A DNA stretch of 64,000 nt from Rahnella bruchi (GTDB taxonomy: Bacteria; Pseudomonadota; Gammaproteobacteria; Enterobacterales; Enterobacteriaceae): contig NZ_QZWI01000005.1 in NCBI RefSeq assembly GCF_003614975.1, positions 186,001 to 250,000 on the forward strand. The letters are read 5' to 3'. Below, piece by piece: positions 50,057 through 59,404 of the stretch. The number at the start of each line of letters is the position of its first letter. Position 1 is the stretch's first letter. The notes under the pieces were generated by a model that searched no databases, was not told where the DNA came from, and saw nothing but the letters and a program-made list of their open reading frames with translations. A program made the translations under genes and the position numbers.

Positions 50057-51370
50057 TTACTGTTTTTCAGGCTCGGCAGGTTTCGTGAGTTTACGTAGTT
50101 CTTTCACCTGCGAGACACTGACCGCAGACGCCTGATTCCCCCATCCATTGCGGATAAAGTTGACCACATCCGCGACCTGCTGATCATCAAGCCGCCATGC
50201 AAAGCCAGGCATCGCCAGCCCCGTCGGCGCGGCCTGTGTTTTAGGCGCGTGAGAGCCGTTTAACACAATATTGATCACCGAAGAGGGGTCATCACTCAGC
50301 ACTGCCGGGTTCTGCGCCAGTTGTGGGAAGGCGTTTTTCTCCCCCTGTCCGCTGGACAGATGGCAGCCCGAGCAGTTTTCCAGATAGACCTGCGCACCGG
50401 TCTTCGAGACATCCCCTTTCTGCAGAGCCTCAGTGGTACTGTTGTTATTGACCTGCACTCCGGCTTTGTCATTCGTTGGCAACGACTTCAGGTACACCGC
50501 AATAGCATGACGATCGCTATCGTTCAGATACTGAGTACTGTCCTGAATCACCTCCACCATCGATCCGAAGGCCGCCGTGCGCTCCGTGTGTCCGCGCCCG
50601 AGGAACTGACTGATCTCCTCCTCGTTCCACTGTCCCAGTCCGGTGGTGGCTTCGCCGCGCAGGTTAGGTGCATGCCAGCCTTCGAGCGTACCTCCGGAGA
50701 GATAATCGCTGTCATTCTGGTCGAGCGCTTTCTCCTCATAGCCAATGCCGCGCGGGGTATGGCAACTGCCACAATGGCCTAAGCCCTGAACCAGATAGGC
50801 ACCCCGGTTCCAGTCAGCGGTCTGCTGCGGATCAGAGTGATAGGGCTTTTTCTCCAGGAAGACGCTGTTCCATACCGCTAGCGGCCAGCGCATATTCAGC
50901 GGGAACGGAATATCGCTGTCACGGTTCTTCTGATCAACCGCCGGAACCTGATGGATGAAATAGAGATACAGATCATGTACATCGGCGTCGGACATTTTGC
51001 TGAATGACGGATAAGGCATCGCCGGATAAAGATGGTGACCATCTTTGGCAATCCCCTCACGCAGGGCTTTACTGAAATCTTCCTCAGTGTAATTGCCGAT
51101 GCCGGTGTTTTTATCCGGTGTGATATTACTTGAGTAGATGGCCCCGACCGGCGTGCTCATTTTCAGGCCACCAGCGAAACTTTTGCCCCCTGGCGTGGTG
51201 TGGCAGGCCACACAGTCACCGGCACGGGAAAGGTATTCACCCTGTTTAATCTGCGCACTGATGTCGCTATCTGCTGCCGCCATAACCTGAGCAGTCAGCG
51301 TCATACCGGTCATTCCCAGGCTCAGCCATAATCCGCAGCGCCATAATGAACTCTTGTTTTCTTTGATCAT
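50057..51370 (-). CDS. Gluconate 2-dehydrogenase cytochrome c subunit
   Basis: 437 residues. Signal peptide about 1-32 (LTAQVMAA). Three haem c sites CxxCH at 53-57 (CVACH), 200-204 (CGSCH) and 333-337 (CSGCH), the triple-haem pattern of membrane-bound gluconate, sorbitol and alcohol dehydrogenases. It takes electrons from the FAD subunit and passes them to ubiquinone at the periplasmic face. Third gene of the operon, 13 bp after the FAD subunit. Exact sugar-acid substrate is inferred. Confidence 0.9.
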   Translation of the reverse strand: MIKENKSSLWRCGLWLSLGMTGMTLTAQVMAAADSDISAQIKQGEYLSRAGDCVACHTTPGGKSFAGGLKMSTPVGAIYSSNITPDKNTGIGNYTEEDFSKALREGIAKDGHHLYPAMPYPSFSKMSDADVHDLYLYFIHQVPAVDQKNRDSDIPFPLNMRWPLAVWNSVFLEKKPYHSDPQQTADWNRGAYLVQGLGHCGSCHTPRGIGYEEKALDQNDSDYLSGGTLEGWHAPNLRGEATTGLGQWNEEEISQFLGRGHTERTAAFGSMVEVIQDSTQYLNDSDRHAIAVYLKSLPTNDKAGVQVNNNSTTEALQKGDVSKTGAQVYLENCSGCHLSSGQGEKNAFPQLAQNPAVLSDDPSSVINIVLNGSHAPKTQAAPTGLAMPGFAWRLDDQQVADVVNFIRNGWGNQASAVSVSQVKELRKLTKPAEPEKQ

Positions 51371-51383
51371 GATATCGTCCTGA

Positions 51384-53162
51384 TTATGCCTGAACCAAAG
51401 GTCCCGGATGGGCTAAGTACTGAGTACGAATGGCATTGGCGGCAAAGTAGGCCAGCGCCCCCACCACGCCCGTCGGGTTGTAGGCGAGATTCTGCGGAAA
51501 CGCAGAAGCACCCAGCACAAACAGATTGGGCACATCCCAGCTCTGCAGATATTTGTTCACAACGCTGTTTTTCGGTGAGTCACCCATGATCGCGCCGCCG
51601 GTGATATGCGTAGACTGGTAAGGTTTCACGTCAAAATGGTCGCCGGGTTTTAGCTGACTGACTGACATACTCTTTGGATTCATCACTTTGGCGATTTTTT
51701 TCATTTCTTCAGTGACGTAATCGGTCATCTTGTATTCGTTATCCTGCCAGTCAAAGGTCATGCGCAATAAGGGATAGCCATAGCTGTCTTTATAAGTAGG
51801 ATCGAGATCGAGGTAACACTGCTTATAGGGCATAACCGACCCTTCGGAACCAATGGACATCGAATGCAGATAATTATCTTTAATACCCTGCTTCCAGCCG
51901 CTGCCCCAGGTCGGGGTGCCTTTAGGTAACGACATTTGCTGGATCGGACGACCACCGGTGCGGACTGCCGAGATGTATGCGCCACCGATGAACCCGAGTT
52001 TGGCGTGATCAAAGTTTTCTGCATTGAAGTCATCAATAACCGTGCCTGCTGCTCCGGCACCGATAAACGGATTGAACGTTTTGCTCTCATCATAGAAAAG
52101 CGAGATACCACTGTTCATCTGGTAGGCAAAGTTTTTACCCACCACGCCTTCGCCGGTTTTCGGATCATAAGGTGTACCGATTTTCGACATCAGCAACAGA
52201 CGGACGTTATGCAGCTGGAAGGCGCTTAAGATCACCAGATCCGCGGTCTGTTCGACTTTCTCACCATAAGCATCAATGTAGGTAACGCCGGTGGCTTTTT
52301 TGCCGGTGGAATCTGTGTTGATACTCACCACTTGCGCGCGTGTCCTGAGTGAAAAGTTCTTCTTCTGATAGAGCGCAGGCAAAATCGTGCTTTGCGGGGA
52401 AGCTTTAGAATAGTTGTAACAACCAAAACGTTCGCAGAAACCGCAGAAGTTACAGGCACCTAACTGCACACCATAAAAGTTGGTGTAAGGTTCTGAGGCG
52501 TTAGCAGCAGGGATAGGGAACGGATGGAAGCCGAGTGACTTCGCGGCGTCACCAAACAGTGAACCCGAATAGAGCTGCGTCAGCGCAGGCGTCGGATAGC
52601 CCTGCTGGCGAACCCCTTCAAAGGGATTTCCGCCCTCAATGATTTTTCCCTGAATATTACCCGCCGTTCCCGACGTGCCACACAATCGCTCGAATTTATC
52701 GAAGAAGGGTTCAAGTTCATCATAAGTCACCCCATGATCCTGAACGGTCATATCCGCAGGGATAAATTTTTCCCCGTAGCGATCCACCACCGTAGAGCGC
52801 ATGGTCAGATCCGCAGGCAGCGCCCGCCACTGCATACCATTCCAGTGAACCCCGGCACCGCCCACGCCATTGCCCGGCAGAAATGCGCCAAACTGGCGAT
52901 AAGGCACGGCGAAATCTGCCGAGGTATGGCGTACGGTCACCGTCTCTTTCGCTGTCTCCTGGAATAACTTCAGGCGGATACCGTAAGTCAGCTCATCAGC
53001 AATACGCGGGTAAGCAAAGTCAGGGTAAGTATCACGCTGCTCGCCACGCTCCAGCGCCAGGACTTCAAGACCCGCCTCCGCCAGTTCCATCGCCATAATG
53101 GCGCCCGTCCAGCCCAGACCCACCACCACCACATCAACATGCTTATTCTTTTGAGTACTCAT
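51384..53162 (-). CDS. Gluconate 2-dehydrogenase FAD subunit (GMC family)
   Basis: 592 residues. FAD-binding VVVVGLGWTGAIMAMELAEAGLEVLALERG at the N-terminus, GNGVGGAGVHWNGMQWR, and C-terminal GMC segment HITGGAIMGD / FPQNLAYNPTGVVGALAYF. A cysteine cluster C237-x2-C240-x2-C243-x4-C248 may hold an iron-sulfur centre as found in related FAD dehydrogenases. It lacks its own signal peptide and is probably co-exported with the Tat-dependent small subunit. Stop/start overlap of 1 bp with that gene. Confidence 0.9.
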   Translation of the reverse strand: MSTQKNKHVDVVVVGLGWTGAIMAMELAEAGLEVLALERGEQRDTYPDFAYPRIADELTYGIRLKLFQETAKETVTVRHTSADFAVPYRQFGAFLPGNGVGGAGVHWNGMQWRALPADLTMRSTVVDRYGEKFIPADMTVQDHGVTYDELEPFFDKFERLCGTSGTAGNIQGKIIEGGNPFEGVRQQGYPTPALTQLYSGSLFGDAAKSLGFHPFPIPAANASEPYTNFYGVQLGACNFCGFCERFGCYNYSKASPQSTILPALYQKKNFSLRTRAQVVSINTDSTGKKATGVTYIDAYGEKVEQTADLVILSAFQLHNVRLLLMSKIGTPYDPKTGEGVVGKNFAYQMNSGISLFYDESKTFNPFIGAGAAGTVIDDFNAENFDHAKLGFIGGAYISAVRTGGRPIQQMSLPKGTPTWGSGWKQGIKDNYLHSMSIGSEGSVMPYKQCYLDLDPTYKDSYGYPLLRMTFDWQDNEYKMTDYVTEEMKKIAKVMNPKSMSVSQLKPGDHFDVKPYQSTHITGGAIMGDSPKNSVVNKYLQSWDVPNLFVLGASAFPQNLAYNPTGVVGALAYFAANAIRTQYLAHPGPLVQA

Positions 53163-53884
53163 TACGCATTCCTTTTGCTGGAAATACTGACCGGGCCAAG
53201 CGGATAAGCCTGGTTATGTTTCCCTGCCCAGTCTTTGTAGTCGGCGCGGGCGCCAGGGAAACCAATCAGCTTCCACGACGCAAGACTCTGGTTGCCACTG
53301 TGGATAGGATCTGACAGATAGCCCTCTTTGGTATTCATCAGCAGCTGAGTGAAAAATGCATTGCCGGTCAGCTCATCGAATTTGAGATGGTTAGCTTCGA
53401 GGGAGGTCAACAGATCGTTTTGCTGAGGTACGGTTAAATCGGCGAATTTCTTCTGAAACTGCTGCTGGCAGTGGGCATCTACGGCTTTGATCCCCAGCCG
53501 ATAGGTGTCACGCGGCGTCAGTTTAGACTGATAACCCAGGGTGGGAGCGGCTTCGACGAAGGGAGGATGCATGTACCACAGGCCGCCGTGGCCGTAGGGC
53601 AGCTCCATCTGTTTGTCGATGTATTCCGGCACGCCCTGGCTGACCGCGCCCGGCCCGTTGGCATCGGTTGGGATCAGACGTTCACAAGCAGCCAGCAGGA
53701 AACGCCACTCTTCGTTATTGAAAAAAATCGGCACGTAGTGCTGGGAAACACCCTCGGCCGCTTTACTGCTTTTTGGGGAAAGCGCCAGCGCGCCGGTCGA
53801 GGCTGTCGCCACCAAAGGGACTAAGGCGAGTGTCTTTTTGAGAAATCCACGCCTCGAGGACGGGATATTATTTTTTTCCGACAT
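53162..53884 (-). CDS. Gluconate 2-dehydrogenase small (gamma) subunit
   Basis: 240 residues with a twin-arginine signal SSRRGFLKKTLALVPLVATAS, then the subunit 3 family core (FNNEEWRFLLAACERLIPTDANGPGA; VPEYIDKQMELPYG). It acts as the export escort for the FAD subunit through Tat and stabilises the complex. First gene of the operon, ATG 53884 with AGGTGATC upstream. Confidence 0.9.
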   Translation of the reverse strand: MSEKNNIPSSRRGFLKKTLALVPLVATASTGALALSPKSSKAAEGVSQHYVPIFFNNEEWRFLLAACERLIPTDANGPGAVSQGVPEYIDKQMELPYGHGGLWYMHPPFVEAAPTLGYQSKLTPRDTYRLGIKAVDAHCQQQFQKKFADLTVPQQNDLLTSLEANHLKFDELTGNAFFTQLLMNTKEGYLSDPIHSGNQSLASWKLIGFPGARADYKDWAGKHNQAYPLGPVSISSKRNA

Positions 53885-54179
53885 AGGTGATCCTCACACT
53901 AATCATTAACAATCAATAAACAATTTCGTTTAAAATAATAGGGTTTTGTATATAGATTGTTAATCAAGGTTAGGTTGCAAATGATTACAAAACGTCCGGT
54001 ATTTATTTGCCGAAAAAATATTCTACTGCCATACAAGAATAACCACAGGATAAGGAGGGTTAAAAAAGAGGACGGCAGAATAAAAGGCAAGGGAGAGGCG
54101 AAAAAAGAGGGAATCAGACTTGCGGATAATTTGTGCTATTTTTTCAAAATACAGCAAAAAAACGCCTGTTTATTGAAAA
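53885..54179 (-). promoter_or_regulatory. gad operon upstream region
   Basis: AT-rich gap without a convincing gene. An inverted repeat ATTAACAATC (53905-53914) / GATTGTTAAT (53955-53964), arms 10 bp and 40 bp apart, is the only clear regulator-site candidate; part of it (TTGATTAACAATC on minus) resembles an FNR half-site pair. Promoter elements are ambiguous. Confidence 0.4.
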
Positions 54180-54208
54180 AATGCCCGAAGCGTTATACTT
54201 CGGGCATT
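54180..54208 (-). terminator. Terminator after the chemoreceptor gene
   Basis: 11-bp perfect stem AATGCCCGAAG/CTTCGGGCATT, 7-nt loop, followed on minus by TTTTTCAAT. Confidence 0.88.
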
Positions 54209-54234
54209 ACTTTTCAGTACGTTATAACAACTTC

Positions 54235-56130
54235 TCAGAGCTTAAAGCCAGCAACGACAGTTTCCAGCTGAACGGTCTGATCCTGCATCGCCTGCGCGGC
54301 GGCAGAAACCTGCTCGACCAGCGCGGCGTTCTGCTGCGTAGCATTATCCAGCTGGGTGATGGCGACATTCACCTGTTCGATGCCCAGACTTTGCTCCTGA
54401 CTAGAAGACATAATTTCGTTCATCAGCGTCGCTACGTTATTCACGCCGCCCATGACTTCATCCATTGTCGTCCCCGCCGTCGCCACCAGCTGGCTCCCGG
54501 TGGAGATATCCGCCACAGAATCCTCAATCAGTTTTTTGATTTCACGCGCAGAGGTCGCCGAACGCTGTGCCAGACTGCGCACCTCGGAAGCCACCACTGC
54601 AAAGCCGCGCCCCTGTTCACCGGCACGCGCCGCTTCAACCGCCGCATTCAGCGCAAGAATATTGGTCTGGAAAGCAATGCCATCGATCACACTGATGATA
54701 TCGACGATTTTGTGAGAAGAACGGGTGATCGACCCCATCGTATCGACAACCTGTTTCACCACTTCGGAGCCTTTTTCCGCTACTGCTGACGCATCACGCG
54801 CCAGCTGGTTAGCACCTTCCGCATTGGCGGCGTTCTGTTTTACGGTGCTGGTCAGCTGTTCCATCGAGGCTGCCGTTTCAACAATCGAGCTGGCCTGTTC
54901 TTCAGTTCGCGCAGATAAGTCGAGGTTACCGCTGGCAATCTGGCGCGAAGCCGAGGTGATCGCCAAACTGCTATCACCGACCTGACGCAGAATCGATTGC
55001 AGGAAAGACAGGAAGCTGTTGAAACTCTGGTTGATCTGATTGAACTCCGGACTGCGGCTTTCCGGTAAACGCTGGGTTAAATCTGCACCGCCCGCAGAAA
55101 GCTGAGCGATATTTTTGTTCAGCGCGCCGAGCTGGCGCATAAACACTTTAATCGCCGCAATCAGCACAATCAGCAGCAGTAAGACCATCGGGATTTGCAC
55201 CAGACCGAGGCTGGTCAGAATACTGTGGCTGCGCGCCAGCAGCTGACTGGTTGGCATGTCAGTGGCGATATACCACGGCCCCTGAATGTTGCTCATGAAC
55301 ATCGTATGTGAGGTACCGTCGTTGTCGTAATCCGCGACCAGAGTTGACTGGTCGTTGATCTGATCCAGACTTTTGCGGATCTGCATCGCCAGCGTTGAGC
55401 CTTCGCCCAGTGAAGCCAGTTTCGGCAACTTTTCATCAGAGGAATGACTGGTCCCGACGATGGTGCCGTCTTTCTGGACGATATAAATCGTCGCGTGAAC
55501 CTTTTTCTCCATTTCCGTCACCAGCTGGTTAAAGAAACCCAGCGTGACGTCGATGGTGGCAACGCCCCACTGTTTGTCGCCTTTATAAATCGGCATGGCG
55601 CAGTTGGTGCGTGGCTGGGTGCTGGCGTCATCGAAATAGGCCGGAGCCCAGACGCACTGACCTTTTTCACCTTTGGAAGCTGCCAGATACCAGGACTGAT
55701 CGAAATAGTTTGGCGATTCTGCGCTGTTCCAGAAAGTATTCACCGTAAGCTGATTATTACTGTTACGGGCAAAGAAGGTGCTGAATTTGATTTTTGCCGG
55801 GTCGCGCTGGTTCGGCAGCGGCCAGATGCCACCACCAAACACGGCGGCGTCCCCGTACTGATCGACCAGAGCAGGCAGTAACCGGTCGATACTGTCGCTG
55901 TCCATTTGTGCGACAGTCTGGGTGATTGTGCGTACCTGAGACTCAACTTTATTCAGACGATCGTTAATAGCGACCGCCACATCATCAACCTGATTAGCCA
56001 CCAGATTGCTTTCTGTTTGTTTAAGTTGAGGAGCAATAAAGACCTGGATCACGATGAGCGTAACGATGACCAGCACAATAAAAAACAAGCTGATCAATGC
56101 GATAAAGCGGGATTGCGTTGTTTTTAACAT
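54235..56130 (-). CDS. Methyl-accepting chemotaxis protein
   Basis: 631 residues from ATG 56130. TM1 about 10-32 ([21 protein letters not shown]); periplasmic Cache-like sensor to about 300 ([47 protein letters not shown]); TM2 ([19 protein letters not shown]); HAMP; signalling hairpin with the invariant tip in [31 protein letters not shown]. No C-terminal NWETF-type pentapeptide. Ligand unknown; Cache receptors often bind amino or organic acids. Single gene with a sigma-28 promoter. Confidence 0.93.
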   Translation of the reverse strand: MLKTTQSRFIALISLFFIVLVIVTLIVIQVFIAPQLKQTESNLVANQVDDVAVAINDRLNKVESQVRTITQTVAQMDSDSIDRLLPALVDQYGDAAVFGGGIWPLPNQRDPAKIKFSTFFARNSNNQLTVNTFWNSAESPNYFDQSWYLAASKGEKGQCVWAPAYFDDASTQPRTNCAMPIYKGDKQWGVATIDVTLGFFNQLVTEMEKKVHATIYIVQKDGTIVGTSHSSDEKLPKLASLGEGSTLAMQIRKSLDQINDQSTLVADYDNDGTSHTMFMSNIQGPWYIATDMPTSQLLARSHSILTSLGLVQIPMVLLLLIVLIAAIKVFMRQLGALNKNIAQLSAGGADLTQRLPESRSPEFNQINQSFNSFLSFLQSILRQVGDSSLAITSASRQIASGNLDLSARTEEQASSIVETAASMEQLTSTVKQNAANAEGANQLARDASAVAEKGSEVVKQVVDTMGSITRSSHKIVDIISVIDGIAFQTNILALNAAVEAARAGEQGRGFAVVASEVRSLAQRSATSAREIKKLIEDSVADISTGSQLVATAGTTMDEVMGGVNNVATLMNEIMSSSQEQSLGIEQVNVAITQLDNATQQNAALVEQVSAAAQAMQDQTVQLETVVAGFKL

Positions 56131-56149
56131 TTTAGGGTACTCACAGGCA

Positions 56150-56169
56150 AAGCAGCGAGATCGCTGCTT
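56150..56169 (-). other. Leader hairpin of the chemoreceptor mRNA
   Basis: AAGCAGCG/CGCTGCTT (8-9 bp, tiny loop) sits just after the sigma-28 promoter, at the very 5' end of the transcript and about 20 bp before the start codon. Confidence 0.5.
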
Positions 56170-56174
56170 AACTA

Positions 56175-56201
56175 GTAACGGCATTTTCTGACGTTTCTTT
56201 A
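56175..56201 (-). promoter_or_regulatory. Sigma-28 (FliA) promoter of the chemoreceptor
   Basis: TAAAGAAA (56194-56201), 11-bp spacer, GCCGTTAC (56175-56182) on minus; consensus TAAAGTTT-N11-GCCGATAA. Places the gene in the flagellar/chemotaxis regulon. Confidence 0.8.
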
Positions 56202-56296
56202 TGTTGCTATAGTAGATATATCTGGTGTCCGGATCGTATGGGTGAAAATCCAGAACATCATTCCAGCGAGATCTCCTCTCATTAAGCGTTTAAATC

Positions 56297-56311
56297 TGTG
56301 ATTAGTTTCAC
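56297..56311. promoter_or_regulatory. CRP site between chemoreceptor and yieE
   Basis: TGTGATTAGTTTCAC: complete TGTGA-N6-TCAC. It lies 143 bp before yieE and about 130 bp upstream of the chemoreceptor promoter. The rest of the 323-bp gap shows no gene. Confidence 0.65.
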
Positions 56312-56453
56312 TTTATGGTGATGAAAAACTGTCTGAAAAGTGAAAGAAGTGTGCGCCACTGCGGGTTTTAAGCGGTTTTTAATGATTTTTCTTAATGTTA
56401 TTCTTTAGAACAATTGAGAAAATACGGTCGAACCATTAATCATGGAGTGAACA

Positions 56454-57179
56454 ATGGCGTGCCATTTTGCAAGATGGGCAATGACGGATGCAGAACCGGA
56501 TACACACCGGTTGCCCAAAGAAATCGTATTATCAGCAAGACACCTTTCCGAGAAACAGCGCAGGCGTTTCCTGAATGGCCGCGTTCTGCTGGCAGAAATG
56601 ATTTTCTATCTGTACGGAATTGCTGAACTTCCTCACATCATCACCCTGGCCAGTGGCCGCCCGAGTTTTGAATCCTCCGATCTCCCTGATTTCAGTCTGG
56701 CGTATGCCGGAAGCACCGTTGGCGTGTTAATCAGCAGCGAAGGAAAAGTCGGCCTCGACCTCGAAATTATTCATGCCCGCAGTGCGCTGGTGAATCCGCA
56801 ACAGCAGTTACAGCTTTCCCCAGTGGAAAAAACCTGGATCGCCATGCAATCGGATCCGGTGGAATCCTCACTGCAACTGTGGTGTATCCGACAAAGCATG
56901 CTGAAAATGTCCGGCCTGAACGATCAGAGCCCGCTGACGCTCAGCCTGAATCCGGCTTCTGGCCGTTTGCGATCTACCGTGACACCGGAGGCGCAGGTGA
57001 TGAGTGACATTGAAGGGTCGATTACCTGGTCCTGCGCGCAATCGCCCTCGATCATCAGGTTGCAGTGCTGGCGCTATGAACCCGAAAACGGCTTCACCCG
57101 CACGCAAACCCTCTCCGCAGACCAGCAATCCGAATCACCGCACTTTATGAAATTCATCAGCCTGCCGCCCGCTAAATAA
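56454..57179 (+). CDS. yieE: Divergent 4'-phosphopantetheinyl transferase-like protein YieE
   Basis: 241 residues from ATG 56454 (GGAG 6 bp upstream). Sfp-type PPTase fold: GRPSFESSDLPDFSLAYAGSTVGV, then G100-L-D-L-E104 (metal-binding Asp102/Glu104). The usual W-x-x-K-E-A-x-x-K is changed to W143-C-I-R146-Q147-S-M-L-K151, and the His of the substrate loop is replaced by Tyr-Ala-Gly, so activity is doubtful. E. coli YieE is similar. Next to yieF, as in E. coli. Confidence 0.82.
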   Translation: MACHFARWAMTDAEPDTHRLPKEIVLSARHLSEKQRRRFLNGRVLLAEMIFYLYGIAELPHIITLASGRPSFESSDLPDFSLAYAGSTVGVLISSEGKVGLDLEIIHARSALVNPQQQLQLSPVEKTWIAMQSDPVESSLQLWCIRQSMLKMSGLNDQSPLTLSLNPASGRLRSTVTPEAQVMSDIEGSITWSCAQSPSIIRLQCWRYEPENGFTRTQTLSADQQSESPHFMKFISLPPAK

Positions 57180-57269
57180 AACTTCACGTTTGTTTTCCTC
57201 CGCCGTGTCGATTTTCGTTTATGGTTACAGGCAGCCCTTTCGGAAAATCATCCATAACAGGAGTTAGCC

Positions 57270-57839
57270 ATGTCAGTTACACCACTGAAGTTTGTCACAC
57301 TGTTAGGTAGTCTTCGTAAAGCGTCTTACAACGGCATGGTGGCGCGCACATTGCCGAATGTCGCCCCTGAGGGCATCGCTATTGAAGCGTTGCCGTCTAT
57401 TGGTACAGTCCCGCTCTATGATGCGGATATTCAGCAGGAAGACGGCTTTCCGGCGGATATTGAAGCTATTGCAGAACAAATTCGTCAGGCCGACGGCGTC
57501 ATTATCGTCACGCCGGAATATAACTATTCCGTGCCGGGTGGTCTGAAAAATGCCATAGACTGGATTTCCCGCCTGCCAAACCAGCCGCTGGCCGGCAAGC
57601 CTGTGCTCATCCAGACCAGTTCAATGGGGCCGGTTGGTGGCGCACGTTGCCAGTATCACCTGCGCCAGATTCTGGTTTTCCTCGATGCAATGGTCATGAA
57701 CAAACCTGAATTCATGGGTGGCGTCATTCAGAGCAAAGTAGATGAACAGACGGGTGAAGTGGTTGATCAGGGAACGCTGGATTTCCTGCGCGGCCAGCTG
57801 ACCGCGTTTGCAGACTATACCCGTCGCGTCAGTAAATAA
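57270..57839 (+). CDS. yieF: NAD(P)H-dependent FMN reductase YieF (ChrR)
   Basis: 189 residues (E. coli 188). Flavodoxin-like fold: LLGSLRKASYNGMVARTL binds FMN phosphate; TPEYNYSVPGGLKNAIDWISR is the family signature. E. coli YieF reduces quinones and chromate. AGGAG precedes ATG 57270. Confidence 0.93.
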   Translation: MSVTPLKFVTLLGSLRKASYNGMVARTLPNVAPEGIAIEALPSIGTVPLYDADIQQEDGFPADIEAIAEQIRQADGVIIVTPEYNYSVPGGLKNAIDWISRLPNQPLAGKPVLIQTSSMGPVGGARCQYHLRQILVFLDAMVMNKPEFMGGVIQSKVDEQTGEVVDQGTLDFLRGQLTAFADYTRRVSK

Positions 57840-57858
57840 TTCCTGTCATCAGAAATGC

Positions 57859-57884
57859 AAACAGCCCGCAAATGCGGGCTGTTT
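57859..57884. terminator. Bidirectional terminator between yieF and adeP
   Basis: 12-bp arms AAACAGCCCGCA/TGCGGGCTGTTT with T tract TTTTT on plus and TTTGCATTTC on minus. Confidence 0.88.
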
Positions 57885-57914
57885 TTTTAGCGGCGTTCAG
57901 CTGACGTCAGCGGA

Positions 57915-59252
57915 TTAATGCCCGTCTACAAACGCGATTTTCAGCACGAACAGCAGCGCAACCACAACTACGCACGGGCTGATTTCTCTCCAGCGACCGG
58001 TGCCCAGTTTCATCACCACGTATGAGATGAAGCCCAGCGCGATACCTTCAGTGATCGAGAAACTGAACGGCATCATCACCGCGGTCACGAACGCCGGTAC
58101 CGCTTCGGTCAGGTCATCCCATGAAACACGCGCCAGGCTCGAGGTCATCAGTACGCCGACATAAATCAGCGCACCGGCTGCCGCGTATTCCGGCACCATA
58201 CCCGCCAGCGGGGAAATGAAGATAACCAGCAGGAAAAGTAAACCGGTGACGACGGCGGTCAGACCGGTACGGCCACCGACGGAAACGCCGGAGGTGCTTT
58301 CAATATAAGCGCCGACGGAAGACGTCCCGATAAATGCGCCCGCGACAGAGGAGATACTGTCTACATACAGTGCCTGTTTCATCTGCGGGAATTTACCTTT
58401 CTCATCCGCCAGACCCGCTTTGTCGGTCACGCCGATCAATGTACCTGAGGAGTCAAACAGGTTTACCAGCATAAAGGAGAAAATGACGCCCGCCAGGCCG
58501 ATGTTCAGCGCGCCTTTCAGATCCACCTGACCAACAACCGTGGTGATGTTCGGAGGCATCGACCAGAAGCCGGTGTAATGCACATCACCGATCATCATGC
58601 CAATCCCGGTGGTCACAACAATTGACACCAGCACTGAGGCATGGAAATTACGCGACGCCAGAACGGCGATAATGAAGAAACCAAGCACGCCCAACAGCAC
58701 GTTGTGCGAGGTCAGATTGCCGATGGTCACGATGGTGTCAGGGTTCGGAACAATAATACCGGCATTTTTCAGCCCCATCATGCCGATAAATAACCCGATA
58801 CCTGCGGTAATACCCACGCGCAGGCTGACCGGAATATTGGCAATCATCCAGTAACGGATGCGGAAAATGGTCAGCAGCAGCAAACCGACCGCACCCCAGA
58901 AAATCGCGCCCATCCCGACCTGCCAGGAAACGCCCATCGCGCCCACGACGACAAAAGCAAAGAACGCATTCAGACCCATCGCCGGTGCCAGAGCGACCGG
59001 AAGGTTGGCGATCACCCCCATCAGGATGCTGCCGAATGCGGCAATCAGGCAGGTGGTCACGAAGACGGCCTGTTTATCCATGCCCGCGACGCCCAGAATT
59101 TGCGGGTTTACGAAAACGATGTAGACCATGGTCAGAAAGGTGGTTAAACCGGCGATAGTTTCGGTGCGTACGGTGGTGCCGTGCTGCGTCAGTTTAAACA
59201 GACGTTCAGCCAGACCTTTACCCGCAGTCGCATTGCTCTGTGGTGTGCTCAT
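57915..59252 (-). CDS. adeP: Adenine permease AdeP (NCS2/AzgA type)
   Basis: 445 residues, the E. coli AdeP (YieG) length. Motifs: TVRTETIAGLTTFLTMVYIVFVNPQILG, LPVALAPAMGLNAFFAF, NLFDSSGTLIGVTDKAGL, and TSSVGAYIESTSGVSVGGRTGLTAVV. High-affinity adenine:H+ symporter with about 12-14 hydrophobic segments. No PurR palindrome or purine riboswitch was seen upstream. AdeQ (the close paralogue) is the alternative assignment, but location favours AdeP. Confidence 0.93.
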   Translation of the reverse strand: MSTPQSNATAGKGLAERLFKLTQHGTTVRTETIAGLTTFLTMVYIVFVNPQILGVAGMDKQAVFVTTCLIAAFGSILMGVIANLPVALAPAMGLNAFFAFVVVGAMGVSWQVGMGAIFWGAVGLLLLTIFRIRYWMIANIPVSLRVGITAGIGLFIGMMGLKNAGIIVPNPDTIVTIGNLTSHNVLLGVLGFFIIAVLASRNFHASVLVSIVVTTGIGMMIGDVHYTGFWSMPPNITTVVGQVDLKGALNIGLAGVIFSFMLVNLFDSSGTLIGVTDKAGLADEKGKFPQMKQALYVDSISSVAGAFIGTSSVGAYIESTSGVSVGGRTGLTAVVTGLLFLLVIFISPLAGMVPEYAAAGALIYVGVLMTSSLARVSWDDLTEAVPAFVTAVMMPFSFSITEGIALGFISYVVMKLGTGRWREISPCVVVVALLFVLKIAFVDGH

Positions 59253-59404
59253 TGGTGAGTTCCAAAATGGGGGGAAAACAATCGGGGGGTATCCTAAGGA
59301 TTTTAGCCCAAAAGCGCCAGCACTGGATGTATGGGATTAAATCTATCGTTCGGGTACAGTGCCATCATGCACGCCAATAGATGAAACGCTCACAGGGAGA
59401 AAGT

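Noticed and set aside
53957-54271. 104-codon plus-strand frame in the gad-chemoreceptor gap
   Set aside because: It runs through the chemoreceptor terminator and into its coding end; Lys/Arg-rich low-complexity start; no ribosome-binding site.
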